The notes under the pieces: generated by a model
Database searches by the model: none
What the model was told of the DNA's origin: nothing
The model's input: only the letters and a program-made list of their open reading frames with translations
Part shown: one piece after another, positions 1-11,927 of the stretch
Layout of the letters: each line of letters opens with the position of its first letter
How positions within the stretch are numbered: the stretch's first letter is position 1
Assembly: GCA_012845835.1 (NCBI GenBank)
Contig: JABAKD010000008.1
Span: 5,688,775 to 5,752,774, forward strand
From: Undaria pinnatifida
Lineage: Eukaryota; Sar; Phaeophyceae; Laminariales; Alariaceae
Reading direction: 5' to 3'
Length of the DNA stretch: 64,000 nucleotides
Made by a program: the position numbers and the translations under genes

Positions 1-318
1 CCTCGCTCTGCCATCTGGCCAAGACCCGCGTGGCAGAAGACGTTTTGGTAAGACAATAAACTACGTCGTATAACAGTCTGTCTTTTTTTTACGTATACCT
101 GGTAGTTTTTTTGGAGAACGCGCGTCACGGAACGTACGTACGTGTTGTTCTTGTTGAATGTCGCATGGTGCTACCTGGTGTGACATATAAATATGTATCT
201 TACCTTTTCACACCATCTCATCCATCTACCAGGTACATACACGCCAGGTACGAGCTACGAGTAGTACACTGCTGCTGCAGTTCCAAGGGGAGTCGCCGAC
301 CTATATCCGGTTCGTGCC

Positions 319-626
319 GGTCGCCCCGGTGGCGTATCGGGTTATCCTCGAGCCTGGTATATGTCAGTTTCTTCGTGAGTAGTTCGAGTCCCCCCGAGTG
401 CATACTCGTATAAATACGAAGGACTTTTTCTTGTGCACTAATTGACTTGCGGAAAACGCGAGGAGAGCGTAAGAAAGCAACATTCGATGAAAAATCGGCG
501 AGTCGCAGTGGGATTGCTCGTATGCGCGATAAAAATTCAAGGCAACCGGGGGGAAGAAGGGACGACACCTGTGACCACGGCTTGTCCAGGAGCTGGAAAG
601 TGGAAGCGTGAAAAAAAAAAAAAAAA
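319..626 (+). repeat. SINE family A (tRNA-derived), full copy
   Basis: The head shows Pol III box A (GTGGCGTATC) and box B-like sequence (AGTTCGAGTCC), followed by a tRNA-unrelated body (GTGCACTAATTGACTTGCGG...) and a 16-base A tail at 611-626. Confidence 0.8.
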
Positions 627-632
627 CTTGAT

Positions 633-681
633 GAGGACACACACCCCATAATTCGCGCGATCGGAGTCTCACAGCTGGAGT

Positions 682-721
<40 letters not shown>
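633..721 (-). repeat. Family B head fragment and (CTA)n
   Basis: It matches the CTCCAGCTGTGA end of family B joined to the GATCGCGCG part with internal deletion. About thirteen CTA units follow at 682-721. Confidence 0.6.
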
Positions 722-723
<2 letters not shown>

Positions 724-1095
724 TTTTTGAGTGTATTTTTATTATTTTTATATTAATTGAGTGTATTTTTATTTTTATGATGTATGTAATATTTTACTCG
801 AGACTTTCAACACAATCTCTCCCAGCTTGGGTGTAATTTTTTTCATAATATTGAGTGTATTTTTACTTTTTATAATAAGTGTGATGTTGAATGTATTTTT
901 TTTTTAGTATAATATTGAGTGTATTTTATTCATATATGTACTATATTATAAAAATAAAAATACACTCAGTATAATAATAAAAATATCTTATAAGAATAAA
1001 AAGTAATTATAAAAATAAAAATACGCTCGATATTATAGAAAAATGATAAAGATAAAAATGTATATGATAAAAATAAATACACACTCGATCGACTG
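722..1095. repeat. AT-rich imperfect fold-back
   Basis: The left half repeats GAGTGTATTTTTAT and the right half carries ATAAAAATACACTC, its reverse complement, several times. These are the A/T ends of family B copies in opposite orientation. Confidence 0.6.
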
Positions 1096-1329
1096 TTTGC
1101 GAGAAAAATCACTAAAAATTCTTCCATCAAGCTAGAAAAAGGCCAAATTCACTCCGGCATGCTTTTGGTTGTGTTTGCGGTGAACGAATCGCAGAAAAGG
1201 CGTACACGGCCTCGATATCACAGGCGGGGAGCGGGGAGGCAGCATCAAATTTGAAATTTTGACATAGTGCGGTATTAATTGCACCTATTTACTATTTACA
1301 GACTCACCGGCAGGGGCAGACCCAGCACA

Positions 1330-1700
1330 ACACCATCAGACAAACAGCAGCACAGCAGCAGCAGCTGCTGCGCAGTAGCATCACAGCAGCCGCTGCCGCA
1401 GCAGCAGCAGCAGCGGCGGCGGGACAGGGACAGAGGTAGCGGTGGCGATGGCCCCGCCAGATGAGTTGCGGCACAGCAGCTCGGCTCGGCCTGGCTCGAT
1501 CACCACAACAACAGAACAGCCAGTTTTTTATATTTTTGTCAGGAACAAACGCAGGAGACACTAACCGCAGCCGCAGCACAATGGCCGCCGCCGCACAGCA
1601 GCAGCAGCAGCAGCGGCAGCGGCAGTGGCGGCGGCGGCCGTGTAACGTGGGTGGCGGTGGCGGTGAGGGCTTCGGCGACGGCGTTGTGGTATACCGACGG
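1330..1700. repeat. CAG/GCC trinucleotide-rich tract
   Basis: Runs of CAG and GGC/GCC give low-complexity frames in several readings on both strands. No exon borders or conserved protein seen. Confidence 0.6.
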
Positions 1701-2156
1701 TGGTTGACAAAATCAGCACCGGATACGACATCACGCAGCAGCAGAGAACCAGGCCACATCGTAGAGAGCGCGGGAGCGCTGGCTCACTAGCACCTACCCC
1801 TGAGGTTTCGCGTACGCGCCATGCTTCCCCAGCTACCATTTGTGCCTCCGCATCAAGGTTGAGTTGTGTCTACCGCTGCCAAGCACAGCGCACAGCGAGC
1901 AGTGTCGGCTGTGCTGCCGTGTGGGTTGTGCCCTCGTGCCCTCTGATTGTTGTGCCGTTGTGCCTGGAGAGCAACGGTGTTCAGCTCGGTATTTGTAGGC
2001 TAATCGTATGAGCTGGTTGTCATTGATGAAAGTTCACTCTAAATCGTTCACTCAAATCGGAATTTTCTGCCGTTTTGGGGCGAATTCTTTCTTCTAAGTT
2101 CGCTCGGCACGTGTATTCAGTGGAATTTTTTATTTAACTATTTTGACGCCAACACT

Positions 2157-2955
2157 CGAATATTATAAAGATAAAATACACTCAAGCTGTGAGATCGAAG
2201 ATTTTGTCGAAACTCATCTTTGCAAGCTGTGTGTGATACTCCGAGCGCGTGTATTACGGGTTGAATAATATTATAAAAATTAAAATACACTCCAGCTGTG
2301 AGATCGAAGATTTTGTCGAAACTCATCTTTGCAAGCTGTGTGTGATACTCCGATCGCGCGTATTACGAGTTGTGTGTCCTCATTAAGGATATAGGTCGGC
2401 GACTCCCCTTGCAACTACAGTGTAGCTATCAGGGTCAACAGGGTGATGTTAGGCAGTCTGTGCGCGGAAACTATAAAACCCGTTTCTGAGGGGTACAAAA
2501 TCTGACAGCTGTGGAAGGAAATGCATCAGTTCATCAAGTGAATCCTGTAAGTCGAATATCCGGTGAGGGGAGGGCGGAGTTTTTAAGGACGTGGGGGCCT
2601 GATTTTGATCAAAAGGGGGGCGGGAGGGTTGGAGGGAGGGGAGGGGACGGGTGGGGCAGGTCTATTTGTGCGTGGAAACTATAAATATTTTCTTGTGGGG
2701 GAGGGGGAGGAATGTGGCGGGGGGGGCCGGGGGCGGGGGGGAGGGCTTTAAGTCGCATAGATGTAGGGGTTGGCTATACGCGATGTGCTAGGTCTAGGCG
2801 ATGGTGCGGGTGGTGGGTGAAGGAGGTGGCGTTGGGGACGGGGGTGGGTGGGAATTGCAGCAGCGGCATGGACGGCTCTGAAACGATAACGAGGCGATAT
2901 CCAGGGCGTGGAAGTGTTTATTACTCTGGCGGATTTCGATAGTAGGTGGGGCGTT
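2157..2955 (+). repeat. Family B repeat, longest copy
   Basis: It starts with the ATAAAATACACTC end. The ~115-bp head is duplicated in tandem (2157-2270 and 2275-2390), followed by the conserved body (GGTCGGCGACTCCCCTTGCA, AATCTGACAGCTGTGGAAGG), a G-rich section, and a 3' extension shared with 43480-43990 on the other strand. No coding capacity seen. Confidence 0.7.
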
Positions 2956-3527
2956 TAAGCAAGAGAAAGCGAGGAAAAAAAAAAAAAAAAAAAAAAAAGC
3001 GGGGACGGGGGGGGGGGGGGCAAGGGTTTTCAAGAGGTTGAGGTAACATTTAATATTAAAATCAAGGATTTGGTCGACACTGATGTTCGCAACATATGTT
3101 CTAGCCTATGCCTGGTAAAATGGTTCTCGCGCGGTAGAATGGTCCTCGAGCCAAAATCACGAAGTATGAGGAGTGGACTTTCCGCCTCATCCTGTGTGTG
3201 CCGTGGGCATGCATGTGTGACACATGCACGCGTACATGCACACGCAGGCGTGACAAGTACCACGCGGAATGTTGCGGCTGTAAAATAATGTTTCGTGTGC
3301 CCATCGCGATGTGTATTGGCTGCAATCTTTCCAACGGAATCTCGTCCCGCTGCTACTACTGCTGGTGTGGGGACACCGTATCATAAGAGCTCCTTCTCCG
3401 GTTGTACCTGGCGTTCGGTATTCAGTACCCTCGAGCAGTAACACGACAGTTTGTTGCAGTTGCAACGTGCGTCGTTCATGTTTCGCGCACAATTAATTCG
3501 ATTCAATTCGCGAACTTTCCTGTTTTC

Positions 3528-3765
3528 TTTTTTTCATCACTTTTCTTGAATTACTTTCCGGCTCAAACGGTAAGAGGTGTTCCCCTCCTGCCTCAGCGAT
3601 CTTCTGTGGACAAGACGTGGTCACCGGTGTCTTCCCTTCTTCTCGGTACGCGCCTTCGTTTTTATCGCGCTTATAGGGTTCAGCACTACCACTTTTCAGC
3701 TTTTTGAGTTGTCAATTTTCATCGAATTGAGCTACACTCACGCTTTCCGCTCGTTCCGCTAGTTA
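3528..3765 (-). repeat. SINE family A, old degenerate copy
   Basis: The body is recognisable (CACTTTTCTTG, GTGGTCACCGGTGTC, TTTTTATCGCGC) but heavily diverged, and the tRNA head is missing. Confidence 0.5.
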
Positions 3766-3829
3766 TTTTTTTTATTCTTTCAAAATGCAAGAAAAATGTC
3801 TACGACGAGCACGAGTTGTCGGTTGTTTG

Positions 3830-4066
3830 TTGTTTCACACACATCTATCTACCTTCCAGCTTCTGGACAAGCTGTGGTCACAGGTGTCGTCCCTTCTCCC
3901 CCCCGGTTCTTGCCTTCAATTTTTATCGCGCATAGGGTTCAGCTATCCCGCTGCTCATGTCGATTTTTCATCGAGTGTTGTTGCTAACTCACGCTCTCGC
4001 GCTTTGCGCAAGTCAATTTGTGCACAAGAATAAGTCCCCGCCAATTTATACGAGTTGTTGTTGTCT
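3830..4066 (-). repeat. SINE family A, 5'-truncated copy
   Basis: The body runs from the poly-pyrimidine end to GTGCACAAGAATAAGTCC. The tRNA-like head is absent. Confidence 0.7.
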
Positions 4067-5293
4067 CACATTAACTCTTGTCAAACATCCAGAGTGCGAG
4101 GTCACACAAAGGTGCTGGAGCCCTAGGAAGATCCGAAAAACCAAATGAAATCAAAATTCGTTAATACTACGCTTTCCGGCGTAAAAACGCACGATACGAA
4201 GAAGGCGCACAAGTGAAAAGGTCCAATGTGCCAACTGAACTCACATGGCCGCGGTTATCCACTCAACTATGGCATAGAGTTCCCCCGTTCCCACAACTAA
4301 CCAACTCGCGGCTACATACTACAGCGGTTGGGCTGCCTGCACCGTACGAACCGCGCGGTAATCGTGACAGCAGAGACGAACGCGCCTGCTGTCTGGAATG
4401 CTGTCAAAGTGACGACCCGCGGGCATGCAGGTGAAAAAAGGGCAATCGAACCAAAAACCACCGTACACAATATCAATGATCGCCCCGTCTTTCCGAGTTA
4501 TCTGACAGGTTGCAGCCCAGCTCTGAGCTACGACGCCCGTGCCTGAAAATTGAAAATTGCGGGGGGTCGTTCCCCATGAAGGGTATACAACTCGACGAAC
4601 TCTACAAAAATCAGTGACACAAGTAACATGCTGCACTACTGCCTCGTAAAAAAACGCTGAAAAATGACGATCGCTGCTGTCGTGATCATGGTGTGCGTGC
4701 GGGGGTCTCCGCGTGCCTTCCTCCTGCTGTTGGTTCTCTATGGCCGCCTCATCGCCTTAGCTCACTCGGCCCGCTCATTCGCACTTGCTCTCGTTGACGC
4801 TCAATTCCAACAGATCCCCTTCTCCCCCGTCCAAAAAAAAACAAAATGCTCCTCGCAGCTTGCAGCGCTGACCTGAAGAACAAAAGTTCTCGTTCAGGGA
4901 GAGTTCAATCCGTCTCTTCCCCGCCCGTCAACGCTCAGTCGCCCTCCTCCTTCTTCGTCGAATCCAGCCTCCTGCCGACGCAGTTCCCCCCACTCAAACC
5001 GAGACTGCGCCGTAGTGTGGCTCGTGGTGGCGCCTGCCTCCGCGCACGAGCATCCCGATTAAGCATTGCTGCTCTGCCGCTGCTGCCTAAAAAGACGCGC
5101 GAATCGTAGGTGACCATGCCTGACGCACCACGTACGGCCCAGCTCTACCGCCACGCCTAGGCCTCGCGGCCACACGCAGCAGCAAGAAGGTATCACTCCT
5201 TGAGGGTGAGTCCGGCCTTACACCCGCCAGAAAGACCCCCTCAACTCGCTACAAGCCTGCTAGGGCATGCCTCGCAGCATGCCTTGCGCACGG
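4067..5293 (+). other. No supported gene; short signal-like ATG frame at 4664
   Basis: The stretch is not repeat-like by eye. An ATG frame at 4664-4876 (70 codons) begins with a hydrophobic segment (MTIAAVVIMVC... AFLLLLVLYG) that could be a first exon, but I see no conserved continuation. Confidence 0.2.
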
Positions 5294-5425
5294 ACGAGTA
5301 TGCACTCCGGGGGGGATTCAGCCTCACGAAACTGACCTATACCAGGCTCGAGGATAACCTGATACGCCACCGGAGCGACCAGCACGAGTATGCCCTCGGG
5401 AGTATTCGAACCTCAGTATATCATT
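5294..5425 (-). repeat. SINE family A, tRNA-like head only
   Basis: Reverse complement of the A head (ACCAGGCTCGAGGATAACCT, GATACGCCACCGG). The body is missing, and part of the CGAGTATGC...CTC flank is repeated. Confidence 0.65.
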
Positions 5426-5653
5426 GACTTGATAGGGACAAGATTTAACTATTAATACTACTGGAGACGCCTGCGATATATTCGCGTAGCCTGGCGTAGG
5501 CCCGAAATATGACCGAATACACCCGGTACCGACCTTCAGCCGATGCTCCCGTACTACGGCCAGTGTGCGGGTTCTTGCTGAACCGGTTTCCCCCTTTTCC
5601 CCTTCATCGCTCCTGTTTTCCCTCCGTCCCTTTATTGTTTGGGAAATGGTTAA

Positions 5654-5708
5654 ACGGGGGTATACCCCCGTGTTTTTTGGAAATGGTTAAACGGGGGTAT
5701 ACCCCCGT
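5654..5708. repeat. Tandem pair of perfect 18-bp palindromes
   Basis: ACGGGGGTATACCCCCGT occurs at 5654-5671 and 5691-5708, each preceded by GGAAATGGTTAA. A weaker half copy follows at about 5720. Confidence 0.8.
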
Positions 5709-5791
5709 GTTCTTGGTCATTTGGGGGTATACAGGGAAAACATGCCCGCGGAACGTGCCCGCGCTTGCCCCGAACTGCTTAAAATTCCAAT

Positions 5792-6683
5792 GTTGTGTTC
5801 TGTAGGGTACATATAAAACCATACCCGGGGTATTTATCCGGGTGTTACCCTACAAAGAACTTCTGTAAGTTCTGTATGATATTTATACCCGTACCCGGAA
5901 CTTCTGTAAGTTCTGTACGCCCGTACCACAATACCCGGGGTACGGGTATAGCGTTTTCATACCTACCCGGAACTTCTGTGAGCTCTGTAACACTTCCGTA
6001 CCCGTACCCGGAACTTCTGTAAGTTTTGTATGGCGTTCACACCCGTACCTGGATCTTCTGTGAGTTCTGTACTGGTACACATCTGCGCCACAATACTCGA
6101 GGTACGTACGGATACAACCTTTCTATACCGTACCCGGAACTTCTGTGAGTTCTGTACGCCTGTGCCACAAATAAATACAGAGTCGTCGTCCCCGCTCTAT
6201 GTCGCTCTCCCTTTAAAGACGCATACGATAGCGGGGAACCGTGTTTAACACGGACGGTCACCATGCACGGGGTCAACGAGCGCGTGACATGCGTCTTAAG
6301 ACACGCCGTTGCAGCAAGGCCACTATTAATGGGACGAAAGCGAAACACCGTGAACCTGACGATCACACCGCCGTGGCAGGAGGTTGAAAAGTTGAAGTTG
6401 AAAGGTCTGATATGCAGCAGCTGTGGGGACCCCCGTGGTGTGCAACTACCGGCGTGATGTGCATCTGCGGGGCGGCACCCTGCATCGGGGAAAAATGTCG
6501 TCGTTAAAGCGGGGAGTTGACTTTAGATGGGCGTCTTTGATAGCGGGGATGACTGCTGTACCTGGAACTTTTGTGAGTTCTGTGACACTTCCGATACCCG
6601 TGTCATACCCTGAACTTCTGCAAGTTCTGTAAGACTCCCGTACCCTTGCCCGCAATCCACAAACAAATAGTACAGAGCACAAC
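5792..6683. mobile_element. Family F inverted-repeat element, copy 1
   Basis: Ends are GTTGTGTTCTGTA (5792) and, inverted, TACAGAGCACAAC (6683), one mismatch. The interior repeats CCGGAACTTCTGTAAGTTCT (hairpin GAACTT-CTGT-AAGTTC) and the second palindrome ATACCCGGGGTACGGGTAT. No transposase frame, so probably non-autonomous. Confidence 0.65.
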
Positions 6684-7617
6684 CTTTTCAAAAGTCAATT
6701 ATGATGCGCTGGCAAAGACAATCAATCGCAGCCCATGCCGAGTACACGCTCACCGTTTTTTTCCCAGACACGGTAGTTTTGGGGCTAACGGGGCCGCGAC
6801 GCTAGAGGGGGCAAAATAATCCCCCAATCTGACTGCATGTTGGGGGGGTATGCCCCCTCAAATGTACTATATTTATGTGCTATCTTAGCCCCTGTTGACC
6901 ACGCTTCGCCCGCTTTCGACCGAAAGCATGCATACCCCTTTTTTGACCAATTATGATACCCTCGAAAGTGACTACAACAAGGACGGCTACACGTCACCGT
7001 CTTAGCAGCCCGAACATACCACGACCGGAGCATCCAGTAGTTGCGACCATATAGCCCTCGGCCAGTATGAGAGCGTGAAAGCTGCTCTCCAATATCTGCG
7101 CCGCCCCACCTTCTGAAAATTGGTCTTGCTCAGCCAACGAAACTTGGTGAAAAAATTGTAGCACACGTGTGTTTTGTTTTGTTTTTCTTGTCTTTCAATG
7201 CAGGAAAGCTGCAGTAAATGAAATCAGCACCTGCCAGCACAGATACATACAACGTACGCTACAACGCACAGCCTACAAATAACGGTGTGGGAGACGAAAA
7301 AAGAACATCACGTCATAGCCGCATTCCCGGCGCGTGGCAATCAAAATGCAAGTACTTGGAATTGCTTGGCTCGGTGCTGGTGTGTCGTGTTCATGCCCCG
7401 ACACAGAGAGCCCTCCATGCTGGCCCGCTGCCCCCTCGGCGGGTACGTGTTCTTGGGATCCACGCGTTTCTACTCTATAGAAAACCCATACCCCAAAATA
7501 TCGGTAAAAAGATCGGCGCGACTTCCCGATACGAAATGCGCATCGGATCGTGCGATATATCGAAACATATCGGTGCCAATACACAGCCCTATTGTTTTTC
7601 CAAGTAACTCGAAAGTC
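6684..7617. other. No gene or known repeat recognised
   Basis: Open frames here are short and without conserved motifs. A G7/C-rich imperfect hairpin lies at about 6838-6865. Confidence 0.3.
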
Positions 7618-7725
7618 CGAGACGCGTGGGATTCGAACCCCAGAACCAACTCTACTACTTGTAGTATACCAGGTATTAGTAGCAGCATTCGAGGGTAACC
7701 ACTGCAGTGCTGTAGACCACCCCAG
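7618..7725 (-). repeat. tRNA-like / SINE head remnant
   Basis: On the minus strand, GGGGTTCGAATCCC (box B) is preceded by CAGTGGTTACC (box A-like), but spacing and stems do not make a normal tRNA cloverleaf. Confidence 0.35.
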
Positions 7726-9244
7726 CGACCGGTACCGTCTTGACTACCGCAGGTAAACTTGTGGCGTCCCTCTCTTGCAAACCGTAATTAATTACCAAGC
7801 TCCCACGGCTAAAAATGATACCGGTAATATTGATTACATTACCCCTTGCGATACCTGGTATGTTGTTAATATTTCATTTGCCACCTGACAATGTAGCGTG
7901 AGTCTGAAAAACCAGAAGAACATGATGAAAAAACGAATATAATGGCTGGTTTGCACCTGCTGCGCGTATGTATGTGTCAACGCGCCGAAGGCTGTGCGGT
8001 ATTTCTGCTTGATACCGCTATCGGTCGTGGCAAGGAAAGAGTCCCCGCCGTCTCGCTTTCTCTGTGGCTCTGCCATTGGTTAACCCCCCTCCCCTTTCAT
8101 CGAGCTTCCGGTCCTACCGTGCACAGCACCTACCTCCTCTTGCGGCACGGTTCGCCCGTCTTATTTTCTATCATCCACGATGTGACCACATTAGACAACA
8201 GCAGGAGGCACACGCGACCACTGTAATATTATTGTTACGACCGCTACAAACTCGTCCTGCAGTTTAATCGCCTCGCTCGCGACTGAACAAGGTACTGTAG
8301 ATACATACATGTGCTCCGCTACGCGCGCGGCTGACGCCGCACGCTTCGCTCGCGCAAGGAAGAATGCAACTAAATTAAGTACGTCAAGGGGGCAGAAAGA
8401 AGAGGACCATGATTTGGTGCGATTGGCGAGTTGATAATACCAAGAGCTGCTTGTGCAGAGCTACCTGGTATTATTTATAGTGGCTGCCTTGTGCTGTGCA
8501 GTGTGCTGTGGTGTGCTTGTTGGCGATGCCACATTTTGATCGGCTGTGCGGGTGTAATTTGCGACGGGGAAAAAATATAAGAGACCGAGAGAGGACAATC
8601 AACTTTAGCTAGAGGAGTGCAAAAAACATGTACATACCGGTACCTACCTGATACCTGGTACTTTGCATCATACACCTGGTATTGCTCTATGTTCGAAAAA
8701 AAGCACAGCGCAGCATTAAGCAACACCGCACCGCAGGGCACGGCACCGCACGGCGCTGCGCTGCTGTGAGCTATGTATATAGCTGTGGGCTGAGCTGAGC
8801 TGGGGGTGCGTTTTTATCATGATTGAACAAAATGAGAGTAAGTACAGCGAAGCACTCACCACGGCACAGCACCGCACAGCATCGTGCAGTACCGAGCCGC
8901 ACGGCAACGCTGCGCTGCTGGGCGGAGCTGAGCTGATGATGTGATGAGCCAAGCTGACATCATCAGGCTGGGACCTCTGGTATGATGAACGCCTCGTTCA
9001 AAGAAAAGTTGGACCGTTCCGCAAGTAACGAAGGCCTCGGAGGAGATCGATATTTGTAAGTAGTTGTATAACAATTCGTGGGATGGGGTGTGTGTAGTGT
9101 GTAGTGTCTTGCGTGTTGCGAGCTACCACGTACACACAGTAGTACCGCCCCTCTTGGTAAGAAAGAGCCCCACAACTAACTTACCCTAAAAATTACGAAC
9201 AGATAAGTAAGAAATTCACAAGCTGCTGCACTGGAGTTAATGTA
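7726..9244. other. No supported gene; duplicated GC-rich segment
   Basis: Two diverged copies of a ~130-bp segment containing CACCGCAC...GGCGCTGCGCTGCT...GAGCTGAGCT lie at about 8710-8800 and 8865-8935. Otherwise unassigned. Confidence 0.3.
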
Positions 9245-9500
9245 GGACACCCGTTCTTAAATACGACTCTGGCCGTGGACTCGTAGTACCATGGTTATTT
9301 CGGTTTATTTTCAGATGGCCGGTACTTATGTACGGTAGGCACAGCAGTCATCAGCTGTTATACTGAATCTCAGGCAGAACACACCCGTTCTTAAACCGGT
9401 CTTGAATATGAACGCAGGCCTTGAACTGATATGATATCTGGGTTTCTTATCAGAAGACCGGTACTAAAGTACGGTAGGTAGAGCAGTGGGGTACCCAATT
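9245..9500. repeat. Two-copy diverged tandem repeat (~145 bp)
   Basis: ACCCGTTCTTAAA... through GGCCGGTACTTATGTACGGT and GACCGGTACTAAAGTACGGT recur at about 9250-9360 and 9385-9490. Confidence 0.5.
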
Positions 9501-9704
9501 TAAGAGCATCCATTATAGGAGAAAACGGAGTCAAGAGAGGTCAAGTCGGCTTGTCACGTCTTGTGGCACCCATACTAAAGCCTGTATGATTTCGAATCTA
9601 AGGCGAGAGCAGCACAGAGATAAGAGCAGTCGCAATGGCCCGCGCCGAGGGGATCTTAATGGGGTATCCCTCTGTAGTCTACGTGCAGTGGTAATATCCT
9701 AGAG

Positions 9705-10205
9705 GTGCTACCCTTTCACCAATTACCCGGGTACTCGCGAGTATTATCCGGCTTGCCAATACCCGTGACGGGTACGAGTAGCGCTCCACACTCGTCGAGT
9801 ACTTGGGCCCCGGGTACCCGGTTTAAACGCGTACCCGTTACATTACATTCGAAATCCCGGGTATGGCAACTCATATCCCCTAAATACATCCCCAGGATAC
9901 TATTTCGTACTGAATTCTCCAGAACCCTTTCCAAGATGAAAATGCTGTATCATGCCTCCCTCACGCAGTGACCTATCTGAGCAGCACTTCATACTCGCCG
10001 AGTATCTGGGGCCCGCGTACCCGGGTACTCGTTCGTGTACGTTCGAAATCCCGGGCATGGCATTTTATCATCCCCTCCATCACGTCCCCTGCGTACTATT
10101 CCGTACGATGTTGTCCCGGAAACCCTTTTCATAATGAAGAATACAAAATGCTGTCTCATGCCTCTCGCCTCACCCGCCTGTGCTTTGAACCCACAAACAC
10201 ATAAC
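9705..10205. repeat. Two-copy diverged tandem repeat (~230 bp) rich in ACCCGGGTA
   Basis: Both halves share CGAGTA(C/T)(T/C)TGGGGCCC, TTCGAAATCCCGGG, CATCCCC, and AAAATGCTGT-TCATGCCTC. Many ACCCGGGTA/GTACCCG motifs recall those of family F. Confidence 0.5.
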
Positions 10206-10350
10206 AGGTATCTAGGATGCTGTCGTATCGCGTCATAGTCTGCGTTACTGGTGTTCAGGCATAATTAATTATGGCGGGGTTGGTATCCTGTACCCTTTGC
10301 GTTACAAATATTGTCTTAAGGAGTTTATTCGTAGTATTAATAGCAAACCT

Positions 10351-10435
10351 CAACCCCTTCAGGGTCCCCGAACCCCTCCCTATACTAATTGCAAGTAATG
10401 TGTCCCCCAAAACAGGGTTTCCAGTTATAAAGCCG
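10351..10435 (-). mobile_element. Family E miniature inverted-repeat element
   Basis: It matches the ~90-bp consensus with ends AACCCCTTTA/TAAAGGGGTT and core GGGGACAAAATTACTTGGAT, diverged. Confidence 0.6.
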
Positions 10436-10469
10436 AAGATGATGAGAAATAATGTCCCGAGTACCCGGA

Positions 10470-10672
10470 TGTTTTTTTTTTCTTTTTTTTTATTGTATTT
10501 TTTTGCACACTTCTACTTTCCAGCTTCTGGACACGCCGTGGTCACAGGTGTCGCCCCTTCTCCCCCCCGGTTCTTGCCTTCATTTTCTATCGCGCATAGG
10601 GCTCGAACTCACGAAACTGACCTATACCAGGCTCGAGGATAACCTGATACGCCACCGGGGCGACCGGCCATG
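10470..10672 (-). repeat. SINE family A with internal deletion
   Basis: The T-rich end and proximal body join directly to the tRNA-like head (CGAACTCACGAAACTGACCT). The GTGCACAAATTG segment is missing. Confidence 0.7.
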
Positions 10673-10675
10673 TTA

Positions 10676-11529
10676 TACATGAAGTACCCGCGTACCCGCC
10701 CAAAAATAGCCTTGAAAAAATATTCGCGAGTACCCGGGTATTTTTCCCCGAAAATAGCGGGTACCCGTGTACTCGTCGGGTATCACCTCTACTATTTACC
10801 TGGGATACAACCGAAACCAGGTACCTGGTACAGGAGTACAGCAGTCGTACGAGTAGTGGGTACAAATTATTTTGTTGTTTTGCATCTGCTGAACGCTGAT
10901 GACATCTTGCTGTGTGGTGTGCTGTCTATGATATGTTTTTTGTTGCTCTTACTGGTGTTGTTGTCGTTTTGTCGTCGTGTTTGTCTTGCATTACGTTTTG
11001 TGCGAAGTCACCTTGTCATGATTGCCACTTTGGTATTTTATTCCAGTACGAGTGATATACTTGAGAGAAGCGGGTATATATGTGTCACAGCGTCACATCT
11101 CACAGACAGCAGTGGCATTCTGACAGAGGTCAGCAGTACGTCGTGTCACCTGCGTTGTGTCCGTTTCCATCAACAACCTGCTGTAATTTGTTCTTGAAAA
11201 GCTGGACAATAGCACTCCGCATCTGCGCCCCTCCCCACCCCCGTACCCCCGACCTCCTCCTTCCCCTCCTGCCATGCGGTGTTTTGAACTTCTCGTCGTC
11301 CTGCCATATGATGTCATTGGGTTTTTTTCGCTTGTTCTTTTTTTCCGCTGTAGAAAGTGACAGCAGGCACCAGGTATAGCAGCAGCACCAGCAGCAGTAC
11401 TTGACGAGGCCGATAGCGGAGACAGCCAGGTACAGCAGCAACAGCAGGGGGATCAGCAGCAACAGAAGCAGCAATAACAACAGCAGCAGCTGCAACAGCG
11501 ACGCACGTTCGCTCATTATCTCGCTCGGC
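10676..11529 (+). other. Upstream region of GPX
   Basis: It has ACCCGGGTA motifs at 10680-10790, then no recognised repeat. A CAG-rich tract begins at about 11370. The GPX promoter and 5' UTR presumably lie here; no clear TATA box is assigned. Confidence 0.3.
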
Positions 11530-11927
11530 ATGGCAGCACCACCGGCTGCAGCAGCAGCAGCAGCAGCAACTCTTCTGCGCGCAGGACGACCTACCCTGAT
11601 CTCGGCATGTCGCGGAACGCCAAGGAGGACAGGTCGAATACCTTTCGCTTGCTTTCACACCGCCCCTGCCGCCGCCGCGACCGCCACCTCTGCTAGTAGG
11701 CGCAGCTTGGAGGCCGGGGCGGGGCTGGGATGTAGCACTCCGCGGCTGTGTTTTAGCTCGGAAGCAGGGGGAAGGGGAGGAGGGAAACATGGAAGCGAAA
11801 ACGGGGGCGTTGTGGGCGCGATAGGCAAGGCTCTGAGGTTCAAGAGCATTGTGGAGGGGCGAGAGATGCTACCGGAAGACTTCGAGGGGAAAGCTGTCCT
11901 TGTCGTTAACACCGCCTCCTTATGTGG
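11530..11927 (+). CDS. GPX: GPX exon 1: targeting region, start of catalytic fold, active-site Cys
   Basis: It encodes residues 1-132 plus two bases of Gly133. The conserved core begins near residue 104 (FKSIVEGREMLPEDFEGKAV), and the peroxidatic Cys132 is the second-last residue. The donor reads GG then GTGAGA. The Ala run near the start lies at the end of a CAG-rich tract (about 11370-11580), so the N-terminal length may vary between alleles. Confidence 0.85.

Noticed and set aside
1304-1839. Poly-Gln/Ala/Cys frames in the CAG-rich tract
   Set aside because: Open in many frames on both strands because of the trinucleotide repeat. No conserved flank.
5810-6180. CRISPR-like appearance of regularly repeated GGAACTTCTGTAAGTTCT
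   Set aside because: Spacing and repeats are irregular, the genome is eukaryotic, and the array belongs to an inverted-repeat element.
11923-11927. Selenocysteine at the GPX active site
   Set aside because: The codon is TGT (Cys). The TGA at 11929-11931 lies in the intron after the GTGAGA donor.
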